Shown here in pieces: positions 21,061 to 31,572 of a stretch of DNA of 64,000 nucleotides. The position numbers were made by a program, and so were the translations under genes. A model generated the notes under the pieces. The model did not search any database, had not been told where the DNA came from, and saw nothing but the letters and a program-made list of their open reading frames with translations. The number at the start of each line of letters is the position of its first letter. The stretch's first letter is position 1. This DNA comes from Dipteronia dyeriana (Eukaryota; Streptophyta; Magnoliopsida; Sapindales; Sapindaceae), in contig CM065299.1 in NCBI GenBank assembly GCA_032871835.1, positions 30,430,074 through 30,494,073 on the forward strand. Reading direction: 5' to 3'.

Positions 21061-21899
21061 GGTGTGTATTTCATTAATTGTAGTTGTCTATAATTCTATA
21101 GTTATATGTACTTGTTGGATGACCGTAACATTGTTTTTATTTCATCATGCAGACGCCTTTACACCCATATAAGGTTCATGATCATGAGAAGTCAACGAAT
21201 TACTACAAATCTCCGAGTGTTGAAGAGGTGTCTGGCATAAAACCAGATAAGAAAAAAATAATGTTGGGGGGAGATAGATACTGATTATACCATGAAGAGG
21301 CAACAAATGAGGGAGTTGTTCTATTTACTACAGTAAGCCAATAACAATCTTATTGAGATCTATAAACTCAGATGAACCAACATCTATGAAGCAGCTCTTT
21401 GATTATGAAACTCCTAAGGTACAAATGCATTCTCTTTAAATATAACTAGTAATGAAATTGATTGTTACGGAATTGATAAGTAGTATACGTAATTATTATA
21501 ATCCTAAGTTATTTCTTTAGTTATTTTTAAGAATCTAATAACTTGCTCATGATTAGGATTTACAGTCAAAATTGTAAACATCGGTTCCATCTACTATTCC
21601 TGAAATGTATTCAGCTATTGTATAGTTGATCAAGCAAAGTGAGGAATGGAAAAAATCTTTTTGAACTGAAGGTTGGAGATACATTAGTACAAAATCAACA
21701 TCTGACAAGGAAAGAACAAGCAAAGAAAAAGTTATGGATAACAAGGTAAGTTTCATCTATTGCTTAGTTATTCAATTAATAAACACTATTGACATTAGTA
21801 GTTCTTAATCATATTCTTCTCACTGTAGGATGCCGGTGGTAAGGTAATTTTCTCACCTGTGCAAAAGTATGGTTATATATTTTTTGAGAAACTGATGTT

Positions 21900-22331
21900 A
21901 ATGTTGATGATGACATGGAAGTTGGGTTGGAAAAGGTTGATGGTGAGAAATTTGATGTTGATGGTGACACATAAGTTGGGTTGGAAAAGGTTGATGGTGA
22001 CACTGGTGTGTTAAAAAAGGTTGATGGTGAGAAGTTTGATTTTGATGGTGACGCAGCTGGGTTACAAAAGAATGATGGCTGCCTAACCATGTCTGAGAAG
22101 TTTGATGGTGACAAGGTTGGGTTGAAAAAGGTTGAGAGATGCTCAAAGAAGGTTGTTCACGAAGCATGTGTATCTGATAAAAGGAATGGCAACAATATTC
22201 AGCTTTGCACCGAGAAAATCCCAGTTCAACAACCCATTCCTGTGGATGACTACCATTCACTGGTTGTGAACATTGTACTGAGTGTTATGTGTCTAGAAGC
22301 GGTCATGGTTCCTCGGGATCCCGTATACTGA
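21900..22331 (+). pseudogene. Acidic repeat ORF downstream of the DUF1985 remnant
   Basis: Plus-strand coding-like repeats of about 42-60 bp: units of VGLEKVDGDT, VLKKVDGEKFDFDGD, SEKFDGDKVGLKKVE. The longest open part is 21981-22331. One unit has a stop (about 21975). It is preceded by a likely 3' splice site (TGTAG near 21829). It probably forms the variable linker between the DUF1985 and protease parts of one former gene. No domain is recognised in it. Confidence 0.55.
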
Positions 22332-22879
22332 CCCTATGCTCTCCACTGAACGTCGAGGTATATATCTACGTGCTACAGATAAATCTACTGTTAAGCATTA
22401 TAAAACTTATTGTCAGGTGTGATTGTTAAAAGAAGCTGAACAATTTATGAGTTACTAAGTTGGAAATCCATTTTTCAGGGTTCACCAATTCGTTGAAGTC
22501 TTCACGTTTCATATCCTCCATCTGTCCAGTACAGACATTGTTCAATTGGTCGGTCAATTTAAATTAAATATAAAGAAAAAAAAACACAAGTACATACAAT
22601 ATTCTAGAAAAAAAGAGGAGAATAGGATCAGAGCTTATGAAGTTTTATCTTTCTTCTTAAAATCGGACATGAACCTAATATAATCCTCATTTATAACTTC
22701 ACTCGAATCTGGGGTTTTCTTTTTCTTATTGAGGCGTTCGAAATGAGAGGTTGGCAACTATCAGGTTGTCAAATTGGTCCCGACCGCCTTTGTCGTAAGT
22801 TCATTTAACTTATATTGGTCAAGTTATGCTCGCTTTTGTCAGGCTTAACAAAATTCTTGTTATTTTGTAAACAAGCTCA
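22332..22879. other. Stretch without a recognised gene
   Basis: Presumed intron or decayed linker between the acidic repeat ORF and the next coding-like block. The catalytic His and Asp blocks expected upstream of the Ulp1 Cys block are not visible here. Confidence 0.35.
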
Positions 22880-23188
22880 TTTGGATTTGAAGTGGAAAGC
22901 TCGAATACGGTTGTTGGACAATGAAAGAGCATTAAAAGACTTTGAGGCGTAAGAGAAGAAAAGACTCGAACAAGAAACAAGAAACGACTGAAGAAACCGG
23001 GTCGAACTAAAAAAATTGAAAAAGTACGGCAGAAAGAATAAGAATCCTAAATCTACACCGGTTGTGCCGGTTTGGGAAGAATACCTGGCATGCGATCCCT
23101 TATCTTTCCACCCAAACGATGATACAATATTGTATGTTTTGGGTAGTAAGCTTCTTTCACTGAATCGTGGTGGACACTTGACTAGGTA
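22880..23188 (+). pseudogene. Unrecognised exon-like segment ending at GTAAGT
   Basis: Plus-strand sequence with coding character: LKWKARIRLLDNERALKDFE, a stop, EKKRLEQE, a stop, VELKKLKKYGRKNKNPKSTP, then VWEEYLACDPLSFHPND and LYVLGSKLLSLNRGGHLTR, ending exactly at a GTAAGT donor (23188). The first half is basic and coiled-coil-like. I do not recognise the family. It could be part of the DUF1985/Ulp1 gene or a captured host exon. Confidence 0.4.
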
Positions 23189-23631
23189 AGTTTGGTGATT
23201 GACGTTGAACTTTGATTCATAATGTTTTAACCCTTTGAATCTTTATTTAATAAACATCTGTATTGTTTACACATATGTTGATTCTTTGCAACACCGGCGG
23301 CTCGAACTGGGTTCTCAGTCAAGTTTTGTTAAAATAAGAAAACATGCTTATGAATGATTCATTTTGACCACATAACGAAAAAAGTGAGCGGTTGAAAGAC
23401 ATATGATGCTTACTTTATTTGTTACCTTCAATTCTAAAGCATTCAAACTACTATGAACAATTAAAGATACCTCCTCACACAACTTCATTCACTACTGAAA
23501 ATGTGTTCCAGCAATCTTCCTCCACAAGATGATGAGTAGTTAATTTAATTTTATGTGCATCATAACTTGGTGCGGTTACATTTAATCATTAGCATACCAA
23601 TATTAATGTTTGCATTTTCACATTGTGTAGT

Positions 23632-23799
23632 AGTAGCTGTGGTGCTTTCATGCTAAAATCTGCCGACTTAATACTATCTGGAGACCTTTTACCATGGAAG
23701 GATGTTTTTGGACAACAGGATATACCCGTCATTCGGAACGCAATGGCATTGGACATTTTCAGTAATGGCAAAATATCCCTTCTAGCAAATCAGCCGTAG
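23632..23799 (+). pseudogene. Ulp1-like cysteine protease (C48), catalytic-Cys exon
   Basis: Follows a good 3' splice site (CATTGTGTAG). It reads SSCGAFMLKSADLILSGD, then VFGQQDIPVIRNAMALDIFS, and ends at TAG 23797-23799; the frame is open. SSxCGxFxxKxxE and QxDMPxxRxxMAxDI are the C-terminal blocks of plant Ulp1-type SUMO-protease-like proteins, with the nucleophile in SCG (codon 23638-23640). The catalytic His and Asp parts are not found upstream. In plants such genes often sit with DUF1985 in MULE transposons (for example Kaonashi of Arabidopsis). The target of these proteases is not established. Confidence 0.7.
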
Positions 23800-23879
23800 G
23801 TATTTTACTACGTTTTACCAAGTCTTTCATCATGTAGATGTGTGTATAGGTTCAACAATTCTTTAGTAATCTAAGGATT

Positions 23880-24060
23880 CTAGAGCCCATGAATTTTTGT
23901 TCTAGAGCCCATGGGATATTGGTTTAGAGCCTATCGAATGTTGGTATAGAGCCCAGAACTTTATATTTTATCCTAAGAATTGCACATTTGCAGTCCATGA
24001 AATGTTGATTTAGTTCCCAGGAGTTTTTCTATAAAAGCTCTGGAATTTGTCATTAGGCAT
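23880..24060. repeat. TAGAGCCCATGAAT-like repeats
   Basis: Five to six units of TAGAGCCCA plus an ATGAAT/ATGGGATAT/ATCGAATGTT tail, 25-35 bp apart (23880, 23904, 23928, 23947, 24002). GAGCCC relates this block to the AGGGCTT words elsewhere in the region. Confidence 0.75.
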
Positions 24061-24099
24061 AGTGACATTGTGAATATTACTAAAGTTGCTAACATTATT

Positions 24100-24430
24100 G
24101 TATTACTAAGGCTTCCCATACTGGGTTCTTTTCATGTGTTCTTTTCTTGTAGGAAAAAAATTATAAAATGATCGAAAAATATTAAAATAAAATAAATTGA
24201 AAGATTTAACATCTCAGCACTATATTATAATTCAGTGCTTCAATTTGGTTTCTCTTGCATACCATATGCGATTGTTCCAGGGCCTCAAATGTATTTTTTT
24301 TTCGGGCAGTAAAAATAATATTTTTCACAATGTGGGGGTTGGTGGAACATAGCTGGAACCCACTTTATAATATTTTTTACAAAGTGGAGGACATCTGGAT
24401 ACCACATCAAAAAATAGGTTATTCATACAT
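24100..24430 (+). repeat. Long direct repeat, divergent unit 0
   Basis: Shares with the units at 25375-27230 the order AAGGCTTCCCATACT, an A-rich part, CATCTCAGC, GCTTCAATTT, then ACA-AGCTGG-ACCCAC. It is more diverged and lies upstream of the cyclophilin copy. Confidence 0.6.
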
Positions 24431-24633
24431 GTAACACACTTTAAAATGTACACCTACTTTATGAAAAAAATAATACATAACATGAACATGAACCAATTAT
24501 ATTTGGGACTGGGTCATAACATAGTTGCAGCCCACCACATAAGAAACCGCAAACAAAAGTAAAGAAAAGTGAAAGGGGGGTAGAAATCATAAATCCCATC
24601 CCTTTCCTCATTCCTTTATTTTCTTCTTTCATT

Positions 24634-25078
24634 TTGGAAACTCCTATGGTGAACCGTAGAGTGTTCTTTGACCTAAGCATCAACGACCATCCTACAGGTA
24701 GAATTGTGATGGAGCTCTTCACAGACAGTACCCCGTTAACAGTAGAAAACTTTCGGGCTCTTTGTACCATAGTGAAAGGGATCGCCACGGTTGGGAAGCC
24801 ACTCCACTATAAGGGATCAACCTTCCATCATGTGATACCCGGGTACATGGTCCATTTAGAAGATTTATCTCATGAAAATGGAACCAGAGGTGGCTCTAGT
24901 TTTGCCGACGAGAACTTCGTGAAGTGTCCATGGCAAAAACCGACTCGATGGTAAGCAAGTCGTCTTTGGTTATATTGTCGAAGGATTTGACATCTTGAAG
25001 GCTGTTGACAAGATTGGTTTCAGTTCTGGCATCACATCCAAGCTCGTATTGGTTGTTGACTGTTGTGAATTGTGTTGA
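24634..25078 (+). pseudogene. Cyclophilin (peptidyl-prolyl isomerase) gene fragment
   Basis: Starts at ATG 24634 with NRRVFFDLSINDHPTGRIVM, FTDSTPLTVENFRALC, then GKPLHYKGSTFHHVIPGY and SFADENFVK. The GKPLHYKGS context is the extra loop of plant divergent-loop cytosolic cyclophilins. The frame then changes near 24947 and continues LDGKQVVFGYIVEGFDIL, then VDKIGFSSGITSKLVLVVDC to a TGA at 25076-25078. About 20-25 residues are missing at the junction, including the conserved NGSQFFI block. The catalytic Arg of FHRVIPGF is His here, and the MCQGGD block is MVHLED. So it has no isomerase activity. It is intronless, as plant cytosolic cyclophilin genes usually are, so capture and retroposition cannot be told apart. 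No other host gene lies nearby. Confidence 0.9.
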
Positions 25079-25184
25079 AACAAATTTTCACAATTGTGTT
25101 TTATTTTGACTATTGCTTTGGTTGGTTTTGTTTTATTTCGGTTGTAAGACAACCATGAATTGTTTGCGTAATGCCTTTATGGCC

Positions 25185-25300
25185 CAACAATTTTACATTT
25201 GGAGCCCAGTTCAATGTTGTTTTGAGCCCATAACTTTATCTCTTGAAGCCCTGAAATTGCCCTTTGGAGCCCTGAATTTTTATTTTTTTTTGCAAGCCTT
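25185..25300. repeat. GGAGCCC/GAAGCCCTGAA words
   Basis: Four to five irregular repeats: ATGGCCCAAC, TTTGGAGCCCAGTT, TTTTGAGCCCATAA, TTGAAGCCCTGAAATT, TTTGGAGCCCTGAATT. They follow the cyclophilin fragment. Confidence 0.7.
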
Positions 25301-25374
25301 TTTGTGGAAGATTTGTTGTCGACAATAGATAACATCGTTGGGAATAAATAAATAAATAAAAGTTAATATATAGT

Positions 25375-26070
25375 ACTAAACGACATTTTTCGTTGTAATT
25401 TTATTCCAGTGTGTGACCAATTGTTGAGTAACAAATGCCATACACATATAGTTTAAGGATAATTTAAAAATGTAAAATAAAAAATGAAAAAATGGAAACA
25501 GAGACCATCTTCGCACTGTATGATATTTTTGGGCTTCAATTCCGTTTCCGGAGCTACAACTATATTCTTCCTTGGAAATCAAAAATATTTTATTTTAAAT
25601 TGGGTGTTTGTGGACACACCTGGATCCCACTTACATAACTCGAGGTGGGATTTGACTTATATTTATTTATGGGCATCTTGAATTAATCTGGGCTTGCGAT
25701 TGAAAATATTTTACAATTTGGTGTTTGGATTTCACATTGAGCCAACCACCTGAACACTATTGTATCCTGCTAGACCTTTTTATATCCTGGGCTTGAAAAA
25801 TTAATTATGGCTTCAATGTCTTTTGTATGTGTAACCGATGAGGTGGGTCTCATAATTTTCTTCCCGATCGAGACGGTCGAAAATGAATGGGACATAGGTA
25901 GGCAACTTTATGTTGTTTTCTGGGTTCTGAAAGCATCGGATGGTCCTAAAAATACCGAATGACCAAGTCCATTACCATTGGTTAGTAACACTTCATCTTT
26001 TGCATTGTGATGTGTGACACTTGCACTATCACTTTAGGTAACAACATATTGTGTCAGCAAGGCTTCCCAT
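25375..26070 (+). repeat. Long direct repeat, unit 1 (about 696 bp)
   Basis: Begins ACTAAACGACATTTTTCGTT. Inner landmarks shared with units 2 and 3: TTGAGTAACAAATG, GGGCTTCAATTCCGT, GGACACACCTGGATCCCAC, CGAGGTGGG, CCCGATCGAGACGGTCG. Confidence 0.9.
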
Positions 26071-26736
26071 ACTAGATGACATTTTTCATTGTAACTCTTT
26101 TCCACGGTGTGGGCACATGTTGAGTAACAAATGTTATACATTATAAAAATAATTTAAAATTATCAAAAAAATTTAAATAAAATTGAAATAGACACCATCT
26201 CAGCCCTGTGTGATATTTCTAGGCTTCAATTCTGTTTTCAGAGCTTCAACTGTATTCTTTCATGGGCGTCAAAAATATTGTATTTTTAATTGATTGTTAT
26301 TGGGACACAACTGGATCCCACATGCATGATCGAGGTGGGTTTTGAGTTATATTTATTTATAGGCTTGCAATTGAAAATATTCCATAATTTGGGGTTGAGA
26401 TTCCACATTGAGCCCACCAACTAAACAAAAATGTATCCCACTAGACCTTTTAAAATATCCTGAGCTTGAAAAATTAATTCTAGGCTTACTGCCTTTTGTT
26501 TGTGCATCCGATGATATGGGTCTCGTAATTTTTTTCCCGATCGAGACGGTCGAGAGTGGATAGGACATATGTGGGCAACTTTATGTTGTTTTCTAGAAGC
26601 ATTGGACGGTCTCAAAAATACCCCATTACCAAGTCCATTACCATTGGTTAGTAACATTTCATCTTTTGCATGGTGTTGTGTGACACTTGCGCTATCACTT
26701 TAGGTAACAATATATTGTGTCACTAAGACTTCCAAT
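26071..26736 (+). repeat. Long direct repeat, unit 2 (666 bp)
   Basis: Begins ACTAGATGACATTTTTCATT, with the same landmarks in order, ending with CATTACCATTGGTTAGTAAC and CACTTGCGCTATCACTTTAG. Confidence 0.92.
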
Positions 26737-27230
26737 ACTAGATGACATTTTTCATTGTAACTCTTTTCTAGTGTGTGGGCACATGTTGAGTAACAAATGC
26801 CATACAGTCTAAAAATAAGTAAAAAATATTGAAAAAAATAAATGAAATGGAAATAGATACCATCTCAGCCCTGTATGATATTTCTAGGCTTCAATTTCGT
26901 TTATAGGGCTTCAACTGTGTTCTTTCCTGGGCATTAAAAATATTGTATTTTAAATTGATTATTTGTGGGACACAGCTGGATCCCACTTGCTTGACTCGAG
27001 GTGGGCTTAGCCTTATATTAATCTATGGGCTTCTTGAATTTGTTTGGGCTTGCAGTTGAAAATATTCCACAATTTGGGGTTGGGATTCCATATTGATCCC
27101 ACCAATTGAACACAACATTTTCCTACTATACCTTTTTAAATCCTGGGCTTGAAAAAATAATTCTAGGCTTGATAGTCTTTTGTTTGTGCATATGATGATA
27201 TGGGTCCCGTAATTTTCTTCCCAATTATAG
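26737..27230 (+). repeat. Long direct repeat, unit 3 (truncated, about 494 bp)
   Basis: Begins ACTAGATGACATTTTTCATT like unit 2 and follows it closely to GGGTCCCGTAATTTTCTTCC, where similarity stops just before the CGATCGAGACGG block. Confidence 0.9.
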
Positions 27231-27340
27231 AGTTGCACGCTCTTCACGGATGGTGTCTTCTGCATTTGCAATCCTTTGTCTGAGACATTCGAAAATGGAC
27301 TCCAACCTATCTGTCTCATCAGTTTTCCTGCCAAGATGAT
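27225..27340 (-). pseudogene. Short coiled-coil-like coding remnant
   Basis: Minus strand: KTDETDRLESIFECLRQRIA, then NAEDTIREERATL and a stop. The heptad-like spacing looks like real coding sequence rather than chance, and lies where unit 3 is cut. The family is unknown; it may belong to the DUF1985/Ulp1-type genes of this region, on the opposite strand. Confidence 0.3.
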
Positions 27341-28080
27341 TTTTTTTTTTTTCTGTTGTAAGAAAAAAATTATAAACAAATAGATGTGAGAATGTAACAG
27401 AGACAAAAGAGGTATTTAAAATGGATGAAACATTATAAGTCAATTTCCGGGGCTCCATAGTTTCCAGGGCCTAACACATCAATGTTTTTCAGAGCTTATC
27501 ATTATCAGTTCATCCAGGGCTTATTAATTTCGAGCCTTGTCTTGCATGACTCTTGACCTCCATAATATCCAGGGCTTGACACATCAATGTCTTTCCAGGG
27601 CTTAACATTGTTAGTTCAGTGCTTGTGAAATAGCATTAACGACAACAAATATGCTAGGCAGACAGAAATATACCTTGCAGCAGACAAATGGGGACAGACC
27701 CGAAAATAACATTATTCCATACAAGTTTATGAAAACAGTTGTAACAACTTCAAAACATAAAAAAATTCCGCCTAACTCCATCAGTACAATCCCTTAGAAG
27801 ACATTATTCATTATTCCATACATGACAACCTACACTCACCACACCAACTACATAAAAGTGGTTAATACTGTACAATAACTACACCCACCACAATAGAAAC
27901 ATCCCCTACAACTTAAAACAAATACTATACCATCATCACAACAACAAATGTTGGACAATCCTGTATCTCAACCTACAGTAATGGTGGATGTGCATGCAAC
28001 AAAAAAAAGTGTAAGCAAGTGTTGTCAAAGATTTATTTTTAAAAAATAAATTATAAGGAAAGGATGGGTCTCATGCATAC
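27231..28080. other. Spacer with inverted CCAGGGCTT words, no gene
   Basis: Part 27450-27630 has TCCAGGGCTTGACACATCAATGTC-type units about 45-60 bp apart. The rest (27640-28080) is AT-rich without a coding signal. Confidence 0.5.
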
Positions 28081-28664
28081 CTAACAATCAACTTCTTCAT
28101 CATCTGTGTCACTATCATTCAAGCTTGGGTGGGGTGCATAACTAGGGTGGGGTGCACTATACGAGCACTTAAGTTTGTTATGTTCTTCTTTCTTGCATAC
28201 GCTACAAGCACATGGTTATTTTGTTGGTTTCTCTGTCATGATGAGTTTATGCAACTTTTTTAGTGTCCCTTTTGCCCACAATTCACATACGTTTGTTACT
28301 TTCAATTCTCCCCAAAAGAAGGTGTTTGATTTTTCATTGGTCTTCCTGTCAATCATTTTTTTCATGCCAATACAACGTGATTACAAACAGCATCAGTAAT
28401 GTTCCACACTTCAGGTTTTGGAACAGGGCTTACAACCATAGCGTAAGCCTGTTTCAACCATCCCATTTTGAAAAAGTTAGAACATAATGTGATGATGAGA
28501 ATACCTTTAAACCTGGTACAAAAGACAGAAATACATAGACAAACAATTATATATTGATTATCTCTGGTATAAAATGTAAATAAACATTATGTAAGCATAC
28601 GTTGTAACAACCATGAAATGAATACACAGCATCTCATCTAGGTCCCATTCACGGCATGGGCATG
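28081..28664 (-). pseudogene. MULE transposase C-terminus (SWIM, GRP motif, zinc knuckles)
   Basis: Minus strand, continuing from 36857-37055 across the Copia A1 insertion. It opens with REWDLDEMLCIHFMV, the second half of a SWIM zinc finger. An intron is likely between about 28608 (GTATGC) and 28445 (TTGAAACAG), after which AYAMVVSPVPKPEVW follows. Then GRPMKNQTPSFGE (the GRPKKxRxPS block), NCGQKGH and CSVCKKEEHNKLKC knuckles, and an acidic end (DSDTDDEEVDC) closing with a stop at 28083-28081. MuDR-type transposases have this order after the DDE core. Several stops and one frameshift are present. It faces the plus-strand DUF1985/Ulp1 genes in a convergent layout. Confidence 0.8.
28660..28664. 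other. Target-site duplication GCATG (left) of Copia A1
   Basis: Repeated at 36852-36856, immediately after the right LTR. Confidence 0.93.
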
Positions 28665-30994
28665 TGCAGGGAAAAAACCAATTGCAGCGGAAGCGTGAGA
28701 AAATTTAATAAAAAGTAGGGTTTGTGTATAAATAAAATTTTTCCCTTTGACTAACAAGAACCTTAACCCTAAATTAATTGATGTATATAAAAAATGTCGT
28801 ACCTTTTTCTCGTGATGATTGAACAAGCGCCGAATTGATTCCATAAGATCTTCCAATACAATCACGAACGTGAATCACCTAGAAGTTTGGGCTCCCTTTC
28901 TTTTAATCGTATACCTGAGGATGGAAACAAACAAAATCTTTTTCTTTGTTAGTTACAATAATCCTCCAAGAAGAAAACAAAGAGCATTAGGTCACTTGTG
29001 AATTATCAATCTATTTGATTGAAACTCGCGAGAACCTTGATTTGATGTTGTACACAAAACCTTTTGATGTAAAGGCTACTAGTGTACTATCGAAAACTAA
29101 ACGTTCTTTCTTTCTATTTCTTAGAGTTGATTGAATTTTATCTAGAGTAAAATCAGATTTTTCTCCCTCAAAATTCCTATGATGGCCGAAATTCTCTACG
29201 AAATTACCTTAGGCTGGCCGAAATTAACATACATATATATAGGATTATAAATCCTCTCCTAAGAAAGATTTACTTGGTTGGCAAGAATCCTTTCCTTAGG
29301 TGGATTTATTTGGTAGTTAAAAATTCTTATCTAAAAGGAATTCTATCCTATTATATATATATATATATATATGGGCTGGCCGAAATTTCATTGGATGTAA
29401 ATTAGGATCACAAATCCTTTCCTTTACTGGGTTGTTAAGAATCATTTCCTTATGTGGATTTACTTGGTAGTTAAGAATCATTTTTTAAAAGGAATTCTAT
29501 CATACTCCAAGACTCCTAATCCAACTCAATAGTGTATTTGTAACCATATTAAAGACTTCCTAATTTGATTAGATAAATAATTCCTTTTATTTATCTACTT
29601 ATCAAATATAGTATTTGATATTAATTATACTACCAACAATAGTACAATTTTAGGAGACCATCTCCTACTAGGAAAAAGATTTTGACTCTTAATTAAATAA
29701 TTAATTAAGCAACAAATTAATTAATTTCCATTAATTAAATAATAAAATAATATAATATAATTAAGCCATTCTAAATAGTCTTGCCGCCCAAACCATATAT
29801 ATGGGCCAATATATTATTTTCTTATTTCATTAAATCCATTTGACCTTTATAAAAAGTCCATATGTGAACTAGACCCATTCTTACAAAAAGAAACAAGTCC
29901 ACATGCCTCAATACAATTCTAAATTGGTCCGGTAAAGTATATCAAGTGATCCATGCAAGTTCGTGTGGATTGGGGATCTTGGTGGGCTATCTGAATTTAA
30001 GCTCCAATAGACACAACCCGATCACAATCAACAAATGATTCACTTAGGTCCGATATATTTAATTTTAGTCCATTCAACTAAAGAACTAAAATTGAACTCT
30101 GAAATAAAGATAGAATAAGTTGATGTTACTCATTCATACCCTAGAGAACCTTATTGGAGAAAGTGTATCCTCGTAAAGAATATCAGTAATCGTCAAGAGC
30201 TCATAGACCACCTATAGCTCTCCAAGTTACCATATTTACTCATATGACCACATTTTGAACTTGGATATTTTGACTTGTCCAGAAGCCATGTTTCAATAGA
30301 CACCATTGAAAACTTAACGTTAAGATTTAATATTCAATACCTCAAAACATCCATATGATGATATTCTACTCTCATTTGATAATTTGAGCCACGATGTACA
30401 TATCTATAAATGAAGTCCTCTATCGATTAACAAATGAATACCACCAAACTATCAAGGATAGACTATGCTATATAATCATACTCATTGATAGCTCAAATAT
30501 AACACTTGCATTCATAAGTCCATCATTTATCTCAGGATTGAGATAGACTCTCTGATTGTCTTCAAATAAAAATTGTTATCCATTAACGGTTCTAGATATT
30601 ATGATCCAATTCAATGCACCCAGTGCACTAGATTCTTTTGCCTAAAGACACCATACTTTGATGATTTTAGACTCATCATAACACATTTGATCACACTCAA
30701 ATGCTAGCAAAAGAATCTACAACTTTGACAAGATAAATGCGCCAAACCTTTTATCTTAAGTTGTGAATATTATTCAAAACTAACTAAAGAATTGTGTCTA
30801 CCTCATACATATCTAGATGTATGAACAATTCTTCTTTTCTCATAGTCTTTTGATCTTATGATTAGTTACTTTTGACAATTATAATAATTAAACTATAAAT
30901 GCTATAAGATTTGTTAAACTAGAAATCACTATATTAATATGAAAAGATTGCCAAATACATTATTACACCCTTGCTATCGAGCATAATCCTAACA
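28665..30994 (-). repeat. Copia A1 3' LTR (2330 bp)
   Basis: TGCAGGGA to CCTAACA on the plus strand. It contains GGCTGGCCGAAAT words and internal direct repeats (TAGTTAAGAATC/CTTAGGTGGATTTACTTGG, 29255-29480), plus a short (TA)n at 29352-29372. Confidence 0.93.
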
Positions 30995-31008
30995 ATCTCC
31001 CACTTGCT
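30995..31008 (-). promoter_or_regulatory. Polypurine tract of Copia A1
   Basis: AGCAAGTGGGAGAT on the minus strand directly before the 3' LTR; identical in A2 (53544-53557). Confidence 0.9.
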
Positions 31009-31572
31009 CTATAGCAAATGTGTCATATCTCTCATCCCCATGTTCTCTAGATGCCTATCAAAACTCTTTTATGGAAGAGCCTTTGTAAAGGAATCCGCTC
31101 AATTAGCTGCTGACATGATCTTGGTAATCGTCATGTCACCCCTATGCACAATTTCCCTCAAAAGGTGATACTTTCTTTCAATGTGTTTCCCTCTCTTATG
31201 ACTTCTTGGTTCTCTCGAATTATCCACTATTCCACTACTGTCACAATAGATAGTGATCTACTTATTCGCATCAAGAACCATTTTCAAGTCAATCAAGAAT
31301 TAGCAGAGCCAGACAACCTCTTTACCAGCCTCGCATGCGGTGACATACTCGGTTTCCATGGTCGAATCGATAATACAAGATTGCTTTATACTCCTCCATA
31401 TGATTGCCTCTCCTCCAATAGTTAACACAGATCCTGATGTTGATCTCCTAGAGTCAGAATCTGACTGAAAATCAGAATCTGTATACCCAACAGGAATTAA
31501 ATCCCCTCCAGAGTATACAAGCATATAATCTCTCGTTCTCCTAAAATACTTGAAAATATGCTTGACAACTGT
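31009..31572 (-). pseudogene. Copia A1 RNase H
   Basis: Minus strand: YTDSDFQSDSDSRRSTSGSV with the first Asp, DSTMETEYVTACEAGKEVVW with the catalytic Glu, and downstream remnants of the TDNxS and HIDI-type region with stops after about 31300. Typical Copia RNase H, the last pol domain. Confidence 0.88.

Noticed and set aside
21809..22260. Minus-strand Ser/His-rich repeat frames
   Set aside because: Antisense shadows of the plus-strand VDGD repeats; the plus strand has the more protein-like pattern.
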